From Bacteroidota bacterium (GTDB taxonomy: Bacteria; Bacteroidota; Bacteroidia; Palsa-965), in assembly GCA_013288325.1 (NCBI GenBank), contig JABDCB010000029.1:1-34767 (forward strand): a stretch of 34,767 bases of DNA, read 5' to 3'. The notes under the pieces were generated by a model, which was not told the origin of the DNA, made no database searches, and worked only from the letters and a program-made list of their open reading frames with translations. Every line of letters begins with the position of its first letter. Position 1 is the first letter of the stretch. Below, in pieces: positions 26,171-34,036 of the stretch. Position numbers and translations under genes: made by a program.

Positions 26171-26230
26171 AAACACTAAACTTTAAATGTTTAAGTTAAA
26201 AAACTTGAGCATTTAGAGTTTAGTGTTTTT
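26171..26230 (+). terminator. 27-bp stem-loop with T run, probable terminator of the DUF2723 gene
   Basis: Arms 26171-26197 and 26202-26228 are complementary over 27 bases around an AAAA loop. The three non-Watson-Crick positions are all T against G, so the + strand RNA pairs fully with G-U wobbles, while the minus strand RNA would have A-C mismatches. Five T residues end the structure on the + side. The right arm belongs to the TTTAGAG/TTTAGTG heptamer family. Confidence 0.6.
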
Positions 26231-26255
26231 AGTTTAGAGTTTCTGAGGGGTTAGC

Positions 26256-26423
26256 TTAGACAGGCGCACCCGCTTTGTTTAAAATACGGTTCGCCTTTGC
26301 GAGTTTCTTTTTGAAGAGAATTGTTGTACTAAGCAAATCCAGCTTTTTATCAATCACTACTACGCCAGAGCGCTTTTGTGAGACACTCTTTTTTCGAGTT
26401 TTTTTAAGTTTTGACGTTTTCAT
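26256..26423 (-). CDS. Small, highly basic 55-residue protein of unknown function
   Basis: The sequence runs from MKTSKLKKTRKKSVSQ through VVVIDKKLDLLSTTILFKKK to ILNKAGAPV. It has 14 Lys and 3 Arg against 2 Asp and no Glu. The first ~18 residues are disordered and Lys/Arg-rich; the rest looks helical and amphipathic. It starts 20 bases after the stop codon of the DUF6934-like gene and almost certainly shares its transcript. I know of no established function. A nucleic-acid-binding role, or that of the small partner of a two-gene module, is only a guess. The ATG is the first in frame after the upstream stop. Confidence 0.6.
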   Translation of the reverse strand: MKTSKLKKTRKKSVSQKRSGVVVIDKKLDLLSTTILFKKKLAKANRILNKAGAPV

Positions 26424-26443
26424 TTCAATACAATTTACAAAAT

Positions 26444-26887
26444 TTACTGCTTCTTTCTGACCAAAAAAGCTTCATAGTTTTGATTTCTTTCAAATTCAAC
26501 CCACTTTCCACTCTTTAGACCATATACAATCAATTGCCTTTGAATTTCTTCCAAATTATTGGATATTCCTATTTGATATAGTCTGGTTCTGCTCTTTGTA
26601 GCTCCAACTGCAAAAACTCTGGCCAAATGATAATGTTCAAAAAAACGAAGAACAGTTCCTGCTACGGTAGCTAATACTTTATGACTATCACCATTATCTG
26701 AAATAACCGAATCTAATATTGCTCCTGTTTTTACATCCAAATCGCCGTAGCCAATATTATACACGCCTGGCATTTCGGTTGGACTATATTGCACTACTTT
26801 AATAATCAATCCCTTCTTTCCAGAACTTATAAATTTATATTCCATTAAGGAGGAAGAAGCCTTAATCTCATAACTTTCCAAATTCAT
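26444..26887 (-). CDS. DUF6934-like protein
   Basis: The 147-residue protein resembles the Bacteroidota DUF6934 family. It has an N-terminal MNLESYEIKASSSLMEYKFI, a central VYNIGYGDLDVKTGAILDSV with SDNGDSHKVLATVAGTVLRF, a GATKSRTRLYQIGI motif and a C-terminal NQNYEAFLVRKK. No catalytic motif is obvious and the biochemical role is unknown. The RTRLYQIGI segment and the GDSHKVLATV helix are its most conserved-looking parts. It is the first gene of a two-gene minus-strand unit with the small basic protein, in an AT-rich islet bounded by heptamer repeats. A candidate promoter lies 64 bases upstream. Confidence 0.75.
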   Translation of the reverse strand: MNLESYEIKASSSLMEYKFISSGKKGLIIKVVQYSPTEMPGVYNIGYGDLDVKTGAILDSVISDNGDSHKVLATVAGTVLRFFEHYHLARVFAVGATKSRTRLYQIGISNNLEEIQRQLIVYGLKSGKWVEFERNQNYEAFLVRKKQ

Positions 26888-26951
26888 AACAGGGCAATCA
26901 AGTCTTAATTCTTGATAAAAAAAGCACGCTATATTGCCCCAATAATTGTAT

Positions 26952-26959
26952 CAAATATA
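26952..26959 (-). promoter_or_regulatory. Candidate -7 element TATATTTG for the DUF6934-like cassette
   Basis: On the minus strand this reads TATATTTG, matching TAnnTTTG, 64 bases before ATG 26887 in AT-rich sequence. Confidence 0.4.
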
Positions 26960-27013
26960 ATACATGAAAAATGAATTGTCAAATGCGTGTTGAAATGATT
27001 GATTTGAAAATCT

Positions 27014-27036
27014 AAGGAGGCAGGAGGCAGGAGGCA
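27014..27036. repeat. CAGGAGG heptanucleotide repeat, right of the islet
   Basis: AAGGAGG is followed by CAGGAGG twice and CA, in the same orientation as the repeat at 26119-26154. The two bracket the DUF6934-like cassette. Confidence 0.75.
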
Positions 27037-27057
27037 AAAAAGGGAAACCAATACCGC

Positions 27058-27180
27058 TGTCATTCTGAACAGACGCGTGGGAAAGTGAATGAGGGTGAAG
27101 AATCTGCAAGTGCGTTGGCTCGCTTACGCACCTGCAGATCCTTCGCCCTTCGTGTAAGCCCCCCTTCGCTCAGGATGACA
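27058..27180. mobile_element. MITE-like palindromic element (non-coding)
   Basis: The 123-base element has terminal inverted repeats TGTCATTCTGAAC and TGTCATCCTGAGC. Inside is a 14-bp stem (27102-27115 with 27126-27139, one mismatch, 10-base loop). It contains GATCCTTCGCCC and TTCGCTCAGGATGACA, a dispersed intergenic motif widely seen in Bacteroidota. There is no coding capacity. Half of the same family lies inverted at 18706-18755. Whether a transposase mobilises it cannot be told from here. Confidence 0.65.
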
Positions 27181-27196
27181 ACGCCAACTTGAACGT

Positions 27197-27237
27197 CTAG
27201 AGTTTAGAGTTTAGAGTTTAGCGTTTATAATTTAGTG
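27197..27237. repeat. TTTAGAG heptanucleotide repeat
   Basis: CTAGAG is followed by the heptamers TTTAGAG, TTTAGAG, TTTAGCG, TTTATAA and TTTAGTG. The same words form the right arm of the stem-loop at 26171-26228. Confidence 0.7.
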
Positions 27238-27303
27238 TTGAAACATTGGTGGGTGCCAGAAAGGAAAGGAAAGAATCCGGAAATGTTTTTTTGCAGCCTG
27301 TTT

Positions 27304-27333
27304 CTGCCTCCTGCCGCTTTTTCTTCCTGCCGC
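27304..27333. repeat. Inverted CAGGAGG-type repeat next to the recG stop
   Basis: CTGCCTCCTGCCGC followed by TTCCTGCCGC is the reverse complement of the CAGGAGG/CGGCAGG words at 26119-26154. It ends directly before the recG stop codon and closes the repeat-rich gap 26888-27336, which contains no gene I can support. Confidence 0.6.
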
Positions 27334-27336
27334 TGA

Positions 27337-29451
27337 TTAACTAATCCGGCTCCAATTAGCCTGAAATTTCTCCACCTCGGTAAGGTGCTGTTTCATCAGC
27401 TGATGTTCAGGTTTTTCAAGATGTACATCTTCATTTAGGATTTCACCTGCTGCATTGCGCGCATATTGCAGTATCTGCGCATCCTGTGCCAGATCGGCTA
27501 TCTTAAGATTAAGCAAACCGCTTTGCTGTGTACCCGAAATATCGCCAGGTCCACGCAAACGAAGATCGGTATCGGCTATTTCAAATCCATCGTTGGTCTT
27601 TACCATGGTGCTCATCCGAAGCTTGGCATCGCTGCTGAGTTTATAGGAGCTGAGCAAAATACAATAACTCTGATCGGCTCCCCGCCCTACCCTACCTCTT
27701 AACTGATGCAACTGAGACAAGCCGAAACGTTCGGCACTTTCAATCACCATCACCGAAGCATTGGGAACATTTACCCCTACCTCAATCACTGTTGTGGCTA
27801 CCATAATATTGGTTTCGCCTTTTACAAAGCGTTGCATTTCAAAATCCTTGGCTTCGGTTTTCATCTGCCCATGTACGATACTTACTTTGTATTCCGGCAA
27901 TGGAAATGCTCTGCAGATACTTTCATACCCGTCTTCCAGATCTTTATAATCCATCTTCTCCGATTCTTTGATAAGCGGATAAACAATATAGATCTGACGG
28001 CCCAGCTTTATCTGTTCTTTCATAAAACCAAAAACCTCCAGACGATGTGAATCAAACTTGTGCATGGTCTTGATAGACTTTCGGCCCGGAGGCATTTCAT
28101 CAATCACCGACACATCCAGATCGCCGTATAAAGTCATGGCCAGAGTTCTGGGGATGGGTGTGGCGGTCATCACCAACACATGTGGAGGCTGGGTGTTTTT
28201 AGACCAGAGCTTAGCCCTTTGTTCCACCCCAAAACGATGCTGTTCATCAATCACCACCATGCCCAGATTTTTAAACTTCACCCCTTCTTCAATCAACGCA
28301 TGTGTTCCGATCAGGATATCCATTTCTCCGCTTTCCAGCATGCGGTGTAATTCCCTGCGCTGTGCGGTCTTTACAGAGCCGGTGAGCAATCCTACTTTCA
28401 GATTCATCCCGTCCAGCATCGCGCTGATGGTTTGGTAATGCTGATTGGCAAGGATTTCGGTAGGAGCCATCATGCCGGCCTGAAAACCATTGTCGAGGGC
28501 GATAAGCATGGTCATCAGGGCCACCAATGTTTTACCACTGCCTACATCCCCTTGTAAAAGACGATTCATCTGTTTGCCTGAACCGGTATCATGACGAATT
28601 TCCTTGATCACCCTTTTCTGGGCATTGGTAAGCGGAAAGGGAAGATAGTTTTTATAGAATTCATTGAACCGGTCGCCCACCGTTGAAAAAACAAAACCTT
28701 TGAATTGTTCCTGACGGAAGGCTTTTGTCTTGAGCAAACGCAGCTGCAGAAAAAAGAGCTCTTCGAATTTAAGACGAAACTGGGCCCGCTGCAGCGATTC
28801 GGCAGACGAAGGAAAGTGTATCTGATATAAGGCCTGTTCCCGGTTCATCATCTTCATACGGCTGATGAGGGCTTCGGGCAATATTTCGGGAATCTTTCCC
28901 TGGATAAGTATAGCCAGCGGTTTGATGATACGGGCAATGCCTTTGGAATCGAGAAATTTACCCTTCATCTTTTCCGTACTGGGGTACACCGGTTGCAAAG
29001 GATTTGCCAAACGGGTATTGGCTTCTGTCACCTCCTCCACTTCCGGATGAGCGATATTCCATTTGCCGTTATACATCTGAGGCTTGCCGTAGACAATGTA
29101 TTCCCGGTCGGTCTTGAACTTGCCGGTAATCCATTTGATGCCCTGAAACCATACCAGCTCTATATCTCCTGTTGCATCGCGAAATATAGCGCTCAGCCTT
29201 TTGGCTCTTTTCTCGCCAATCATTTTTAGTCCCACAAATTTTCCCCTCAGCTGTACGGTATACAGTTCAGGTGTAATGTCTTTGATGTTGTGGAATTTGG
29301 TACGGTCTTCATACCGGAACGGATATAAGGTGAGTAGTTCACCAAAGGTAAAGATGCCCATTTCCTTCTGAAGAGTCTCGGCCCGTTGAGGTCCAACTCC
29401 TTTCAGGTATTCAACCGGTGTCTGAAGGAAGGTGTTTGACATGTCAGACAA
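27337..29451 (-). CDS. recG: ATP-dependent DNA helicase RecG
   Basis: The 704-residue protein has the RecG layout. An N-terminal wedge/OB domain (about 60-150) binds branched DNA. Then come Walker A GDVGSGKT (301-308), motif II DEQHRFG (402-408), TATPIPRTLAMT (429-440), and the C-terminal helicase lobe with VIEVGVNVPNA and LRGRVGRG. The RecG C-terminal region includes DLRLRGPGDISGTQQSG. It unwinds and regresses stalled forks and branch-migrates Holliday junctions. Its ATG is 27 bases behind the kup stop codon on the same strand, so the two are probably co-transcribed. Confidence 0.96.
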   Translation of the reverse strand: MSDMSNTFLQTPVEYLKGVGPQRAETLQKEMGIFTFGELLTLYPFRYEDRTKFHNIKDITPELYTVQLRGKFVGLKMIGEKRAKRLSAIFRDATGDIELVWFQGIKWITGKFKTDREYIVYGKPQMYNGKWNIAHPEVEEVTEANTRLANPLQPVYPSTEKMKGKFLDSKGIARIIKPLAILIQGKIPEILPEALISRMKMMNREQALYQIHFPSSAESLQRAQFRLKFEELFFLQLRLLKTKAFRQEQFKGFVFSTVGDRFNEFYKNYLPFPLTNAQKRVIKEIRHDTGSGKQMNRLLQGDVGSGKTLVALMTMLIALDNGFQAGMMAPTEILANQHYQTISAMLDGMNLKVGLLTGSVKTAQRRELHRMLESGEMDILIGTHALIEEGVKFKNLGMVVIDEQHRFGVEQRAKLWSKNTQPPHVLVMTATPIPRTLAMTLYGDLDVSVIDEMPPGRKSIKTMHKFDSHRLEVFGFMKEQIKLGRQIYIVYPLIKESEKMDYKDLEDGYESICRAFPLPEYKVSIVHGQMKTEAKDFEMQRFVKGETNIMVATTVIEVGVNVPNASVMVIESAERFGLSQLHQLRGRVGRGADQSYCILLSSYKLSSDAKLRMSTMVKTNDGFEIADTDLRLRGPGDISGTQQSGLLNLKIADLAQDAQILQYARNAAGEILNEDVHLEKPEHQLMKQHLTEVEKFQANWSRIS

Positions 29452-29478
29452 AGAAAAGAAAAAAGGATGAGAAGCGGT

Positions 29479-31476
29479 CTACTTCGGATCGACGTGCTTG
29501 ATAGAGCTATGGGGATATACCCGCTTCAGATTGATCTCCCTCGGAGGGGTAATCACCAACGGCACTTTCTCCACTTTTACAGAACTGGTATCGAGTCCGA
29601 ATGCTTTCTCTTCGGAAATGCTGAATTCTTTCAGGATAAAATAACCTTTGAGAATCATTTTTTCATAGATCGGCAAATCATTATCGGCGCTCAGGAATTT
29701 CTCCATCACCACAAACATAAAGTCGCCGATTACATTACTCTTATTGAGCGATTCATAACGGCTGGTGATATCCACTTCCTTATTGGTCACCATATCCTGT
29801 ACTACTTTACGGAAAAGCAGATTGATACGCGGAGCCACCCGGAAGCCCAGTCTGAAATCAACACGGATCACATCGTTCTCTATAATCTCCTGCACCACAT
29901 AATCCATGCGATATGGTTCATCCACTACATCCACATGCACCAGCCAGTATATATCCGCGCGTTTGGGTTGTTTCTGCAGAATGGAATAAATAACCTTGGC
30001 TTCTATCTCATCTTTTTTGTCGGCGCTGGTAAGATATACCAGGTGTGTGGCATATTTAGGCACGGCAAGATCCTTGCTGAGATCGGTGATGAGCTGCAAA
30101 TAATCTTTCATCTCCACAAATTCCACATACCGGTTTTTGATTCTTCTGGCCTCGTACCATACCCACATAACCGTTACCAATCCGGTAGCGATCATGAGTG
30201 TTACCCAACCACCGTCTTTGAATTTGTGCATATTGGCAATCAGGAAACAAGTTTCGATAGTCACATATACGATGAGACAAGAAAAGATAAACACCTTTGA
30301 ATACCGCTTCAGGATCATGAAATAGGTAAGCAGAGAAGTAGTCATAAGCATGGTAAGTACAATAGCCAGACCATAAGCTGCCGCCATCTTACTCGACTCT
30401 TTAAAGTAAAGCACAATGGCCACACAACCAGCACACAGCAACCAGTTAACCGAAGGGATATACAACTGTCCTTTGATATTGGTAGGATAAACGATTTTTA
30501 CCTTGGGCCAGAAGTTAAGACGTATTGCTTCGTTGATAAGCGTAAACGATCCGCTGATAAGAGCCTGGCTGGCTACGATAGCGGCGCTTGTGGCAATGCC
30601 GATGGCTACAGGAAGAAACTTGGGGTCGATGATGGCATAGAAGGGAGTCATGGTACCCATCTTTTCTCCGTCGTGGGCTATCAGCCAGGCGGCCTGACCC
30701 AGGTAGTTAAGCACGAGACAAGTCTTTACAAAGATCCAGCTTACCCGGATATTGCTTTTTCCACAATGACCCAGATCCGAATAGAGAGCCTCTGCACCGG
30801 TGGTACACAGGAAGACAGCGCCCAGCAATAAAAACCCACCGGGGTGATGCGCCAGCAGATCATATGCATAATAAGGATTAAGAGCCGAAATGATACCGAT
30901 ATTGCCGGCCGTAAAAATCTGGGAAGAACCCAATACCCCAAGCATCACAAACCAGAGCAACATAATAGGGCCGAATAATTTTCCGATGGTAGAAGTACCG
31001 AACTGTTGTATAAAAAACAAACCCACCAGGATGCCAATTACAATAGGAGTAGTTTGAAGATCGGTTACGTTGCGCAATCCTTCAATGGAAGAGGCAACAG
31101 AAATAGGAGGTGTGATGATACCATCGGCCAGCAGCGTACTGCCACCTATAATAGCAGGAAACAGGAGCCATTTTTTTTTCGTTCTTCTGACAAGTGCATA
31201 CAACGAAAAAATACCACCTTCTCCTTTATTATCGGCACGAAGGGTAAGCACTACATATTTGAGGGTTGTTTGAAGCGTAAGGGTCCAGAATATACAGGAC
31301 ACCACTCCTTTGATAATATCTTTTTTTATGGGGCCATTGCCCACTACTTCGCTCAGTACATACAAGGGGGAAGTACCGATATCTCCAAAAATGATTCCGA
31401 GGGTAACGAGCAGACCTGCGGCGGTAACTTTACTTAGATGATTATGCTCCTTGGCGTGTAATTGATATTGAGACAC
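29479..31476 (-). CDS. kup: KUP family potassium uptake protein
   Basis: The 665-residue K+/H+ symporter has the signature GIIFGDIGTSPLYVLSE (about 28-44), about 12 predicted membrane helices to residue ~440, and a soluble C-terminal domain of ~220 residues. Further KUP motifs are KGEGGIFSLYALVR, GGSTLLADGIITPPISV, TTGAEALYSDLGHCG and SGSFTLINEAIRLNF. It should import potassium across the inner membrane at low external K+. Length fits the family (600-700). A TAnnTTTG element lies 20 bases before the ATG, and recG follows as a likely second cistron. Confidence 0.95.
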   Translation of the reverse strand: MSQYQLHAKEHNHLSKVTAAGLLVTLGIIFGDIGTSPLYVLSEVVGNGPIKKDIIKGVVSCIFWTLTLQTTLKYVVLTLRADNKGEGGIFSLYALVRRTKKKWLLFPAIIGGSTLLADGIITPPISVASSIEGLRNVTDLQTTPIVIGILVGLFFIQQFGTSTIGKLFGPIMLLWFVMLGVLGSSQIFTAGNIGIISALNPYYAYDLLAHHPGGFLLLGAVFLCTTGAEALYSDLGHCGKSNIRVSWIFVKTCLVLNYLGQAAWLIAHDGEKMGTMTPFYAIIDPKFLPVAIGIATSAAIVASQALISGSFTLINEAIRLNFWPKVKIVYPTNIKGQLYIPSVNWLLCAGCVAIVLYFKESSKMAAAYGLAIVLTMLMTTSLLTYFMILKRYSKVFIFSCLIVYVTIETCFLIANMHKFKDGGWVTLMIATGLVTVMWVWYEARRIKNRYVEFVEMKDYLQLITDLSKDLAVPKYATHLVYLTSADKKDEIEAKVIYSILQKQPKRADIYWLVHVDVVDEPYRMDYVVQEIIENDVIRVDFRLGFRVAPRINLLFRKVVQDMVTNKEVDITSRYESLNKSNVIGDFMFVVMEKFLSADNDLPIYEKMILKGYFILKEFSISEEKAFGLDTSSVKVEKVPLVITPPREINLKRVYPHSSIKHVDPK

Positions 31477-31496
31477 AGGTCTGTGTAATTAGCGGA

Positions 31497-31504
31497 CAAA
31501 AATA
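31497..31504 (-). promoter_or_regulatory. Candidate -7 element TATTTTTG for kup
   Basis: On the minus strand this reads TATTTTTG, 20 bases before ATG 31476. This is the same sequence and spacing as at the T9SS type A gene (14413-14420). Confidence 0.45.
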
Positions 31505-31543
31505 CGATTTATAGGGCGCGCCGTTGGAAAAAGGGTGGAAATA

Positions 31544-31579
31544 ATTTATCCTCCCCCGGAAAACCGAAAGAGGATAAAT
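31544..31579 (-). terminator. Stem-loop downstream of pdhC
   Basis: ATTTATCCTC (31544-31553) and GAGGATAAAT (31570-31579) pair perfectly over 10 bp. The loop can form a small extra CGG-AAAA-CCG stem. It lies 20 bases past the pdhC stop codon, before kup. There is no long T run, so termination is plausible, not certain. Confidence 0.5.
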
Positions 31580-31599
31580 CTATTGCAAAACCGTTGATA

Positions 31600-32862
31600 T
31601 TAAATAGAGGATGCCCCCAACAGCAATACGGGATGTTCGAGGTATTCCTTGAATGATAAAAGGAAGGCCGATCCGGTAGCACCGTCTACCACCCGGTGAT
31701 CACAGGAAAGAGTTACTTTCATGAGGTTGCCGGGAACGATCTGTCCGTTTTTAACTACCGGAGTCTGACGTATGCCTCCGATAGCCAAAATGCAGGCATC
31801 AGGCGGATTTATGATAGCCGTAAATTCATCAATACCGAACATACCCAGGTTGGAGATAGTAAATGTATTACCTTCCCAATCGGCGGGTTGTAATTTTTTG
31901 TCTTTGGCTTTCTGTACAAAGGTTTTTACTTCTCCTGATATCTGACTCAGTGTTTTGCCATCGGCAAAACGAATAACAGGTACCAGCAGTCCATCTTCCA
32001 CAGCTACCGCAACACCGATATGGATATGATCATTATACCGGATCTTATCTCCGAGCCAGGACGAGTTTACTTTTGGATTTTTGCGTAAAGAAGCCGCGAC
32101 GGCTTTGATCACCAGATCATTGAATGATATCTTAACAGGGGCTACCGTATTGATTGATTCACGGGCGCGGATCGCTTCTTCCATGTCTATTTCCATGGTG
32201 AGATAGAAATGCGGAGCCGAGAATTTACTTTCTGCCAGACGGCGTGCAATCGTTTTACGCATCTGTGAAACAGCTTCCTCATGGAAGCTTTCCACACCTA
32301 CAAAAGCCGGTGCTAATCCACCTCCTCCTTTATAATTCTCCACATCACGTTTCACAATCCTACCGAAATCTCCGCTTCCGCGAACAGACTGAATATTGAT
32401 CCCTTTCTCTGTAGCCAGCTTTTTCGCCAGCGGCGACGCCTTCATACGGTGATCTCCGTTTCCATTGGATACCGTTTGTAGCGGTGCCGATACAACAGTC
32501 TTCTGCATCACCGGTTCCGGTTTGGCTTCCGGCTTGGGTGTTTCTTTTTTCTCCGGTGCTTTTTCTTCAACAGGTGCAGCTACCGGTTTGGATGCTTCGG
32601 CCAGCAAAGCAGTAATATCTTCCCCTTCTTTACCCAGTATAGCCAGTACGGAATCAACCGGGGCTCCTTTGCCCGCAGCTACTCCCTGATACAGCAATAC
32701 ACCATCCTGAAATGATTCGAACTCCATGGTGGCTTTGTCGGTTTCAATATCGGCAAGCAGCTCCCCGTTTTTTACTTTATCCCCAACTTTCTTGTGCCAT
32801 TTAGCTACCACCCCTTCGGTCATGGTATCGCTTAGTTTGGGCATTCTGACAATTTCGGCCAT
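31600..32862 (-). CDS. pdhC: Pyruvate dehydrogenase E2 component (dihydrolipoamide acetyltransferase)
   Basis: The 420-residue E2 has one N-terminal lipoyl domain with lipoyl-lysine Lys43 in DIETDKATMEFES. A Pro/Glu/Lys-rich linker follows (about 92-120), then a peripheral subunit-binding domain (ASPLAKKLATEKGINIQSV, GSGDFGRIVKRDV, about 138-178). The catalytic acyltransferase core carries His389 and Asp393 in DHRVVDGATGSAFL. It transfers acetyl groups to CoA in the pyruvate dehydrogenase complex. A branched-chain or 2-oxoglutarate E2 is less likely given the neighbouring PDH-type E1 alpha. It follows pdhA by 42 bases. A single lipoyl domain is at the short end for this family. Confidence 0.9.
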   Translation of the reverse strand: MAEIVRMPKLSDTMTEGVVAKWHKKVGDKVKNGELLADIETDKATMEFESFQDGVLLYQGVAAGKGAPVDSVLAILGKEGEDITALLAEASKPVAAPVEEKAPEKKETPKPEAKPEPVMQKTVVSAPLQTVSNGNGDHRMKASPLAKKLATEKGINIQSVRGSGDFGRIVKRDVENYKGGGGLAPAFVGVESFHEEAVSQMRKTIARRLAESKFSAPHFYLTMEIDMEEAIRARESINTVAPVKISFNDLVIKAVAASLRKNPKVNSSWLGDKIRYNDHIHIGVAVAVEDGLLVPVIRFADGKTLSQISGEVKTFVQKAKDKKLQPADWEGNTFTISNLGMFGIDEFTAIINPPDACILAIGGIRQTPVVKNGQIVPGNLMKVTLSCDHRVVDGATGSAFLLSFKEYLEHPVLLLGASSI

Positions 32863-32904
32863 GTGGTATTTTTACACTATAAAGGTTATAAAAAAAGAAA
32901 AGGA

Positions 32905-33939
32905 TTAATCCGTGATATATGGATAATCCTCCTGTGAATAGACATCTTTAAACAACTCGTCGACGGTAGGGAAAGGGGATTCTTCGGCAAACTTCACACA
33001 CTCATCCACCAACGCCTTTACCTTTTCTTCCATCGCTTCCACCTCTTTATCGGTGATCCATTTCTTACTGCGCATCACCGTCAGCACTTCTTCTATCGGA
33101 TCTTTGGCTTTATACGATTCCACTTCCTCCTTACTTCTATAGGTGGCAGGATCGGACATGGAGTGACCGCGATAGCGGTATGTTTTCATCTCGAGCAAGG
33201 TAGGACCATCTCCTTTTCTGGCACGTTCGGCTGCAGAAGCTATTGCTTCATGCACCGTTTCGCACAGCATGCCGTTGATCTGAAACGATGGCATATCATA
33301 CGCCAGTCCCAGCTTATACAAATCATGCACATTGGAGGTCCGTTCAACGGAGGTACCCATGGCATAATTATTATTTTCAATGATAAAGATTACGGGCAGC
33401 TTCCAAAGCATAGCCATGTTAAATGCTTCATGCAATGCACCCTGACGCACGGCACCATCACCCATATAACACAAGGTAACATTGTCATTGCCGGCATACT
33501 GATCGGCAAATGCAATTCCGGCACCGAGAGGAATCTGTCCGCCTACAATACCATGACCACCGAAGAAATTATGTTCTTTGGAAAACATGTGCATCGATCC
33601 ACCTTTGCCTTTGGAGCAACCGGTAGCTTTTGCAAACAGCTCGGCCATAATAAATTTAGGATGTACACCCCGTCCGATAGGATGTGCATGATCGCGGTAA
33701 GCGGTAATCATACGATCTCCTTTACGGATAGCCGATTCGGCACCGGCTACCAGCGCTTCCTGCCCGATGTAGAGGTGGCAGAAGCCTCTTATTTTTTGCT
33801 GAATATAAAGCTGGCCCGTACGTTCTTCGAAACGTCGCATCGTCAGCATCAGTTCATACCAGTTATAATAGGTTTCACGGGAGAAGTTTTCCTTTTTAGA
33901 AATATCCCCTTTTTTGTTTGTCGTCACGACCTTTTCCAT
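32905..33939 (-). CDS. pdhA: Pyruvate dehydrogenase E1 component subunit alpha
   Basis: The 344-residue thiamine-diphosphate enzyme subunit has RRFEERTGQLY near the N-terminus, then HLYIGQEA, AYRDHAHPIGRG and KGKGGSMHMF. The ThDP-binding motif runs from GDGAVRQG (residues 160-167) to IIENNNYAMGTS (about 187-198). YRYRGHSMSDPATYRSKEEV matches the active-site loop that is phosphorylated in mitochondria. With E1 beta it decarboxylates pyruvate and reductively acetylates E2. E1 beta is not adjacent: E2 (pdhC) follows directly. The promoter is probably the TAnnTTTG element 26 bases upstream. Confidence 0.95.
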   Translation of the reverse strand: MEKVVTTNKKGDISKKENFSRETYYNWYELMLTMRRFEERTGQLYIQQKIRGFCHLYIGQEALVAGAESAIRKGDRMITAYRDHAHPIGRGVHPKFIMAELFAKATGCSKGKGGSMHMFSKEHNFFGGHGIVGGQIPLGAGIAFADQYAGNDNVTLCYMGDGAVRQGALHEAFNMAMLWKLPVIFIIENNNYAMGTSVERTSNVHDLYKLGLAYDMPSFQINGMLCETVHEAIASAAERARKGDGPTLLEMKTYRYRGHSMSDPATYRSKEEVESYKAKDPIEEVLTVMRSKKWITDKEVEAMEEKVKALVDECVKFAEESPFPTVDELFKDVYSQEDYPYITD

Positions 33940-33965
33940 TTATCTGTTGCCTAGTGATGAAGACC

Positions 33966-33973
33966 CAAATTTA
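33966..33973 (-). promoter_or_regulatory. Candidate -7 element TAAATTTG for pdhA-pdhC
   Basis: On the minus strand this reads TAAATTTG, 26 bases before ATG 33939. It lies back-to-back with a + strand element 16 bases away. Confidence 0.5.
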
Positions 33974-33989
33974 AGGAATTATTTTTTCT

Positions 33990-33997
33990 TAGGTTTG
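33990..33997 (+). promoter_or_regulatory. Candidate -7 element TAGGTTTG for the VTC-domain gene
   Basis: TAGGTTTG matches TAnnTTTG, 39 bases before ATG 34037, in the divergent intergenic region shared with pdhA. Confidence 0.45.
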
Positions 33998-34036
33998 TAA
34001 AGGTCAAAATGACCCCTTTTCACGTCCCGAAACCCG

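Noticed and set aside
29467..30300. 277-residue plus-strand open frame opposite kup
   Set aside because: It is antisense to the conserved KUP C-terminal region. Its His/Phe/Ile-rich composition reflects complementary codons, not a protein family.
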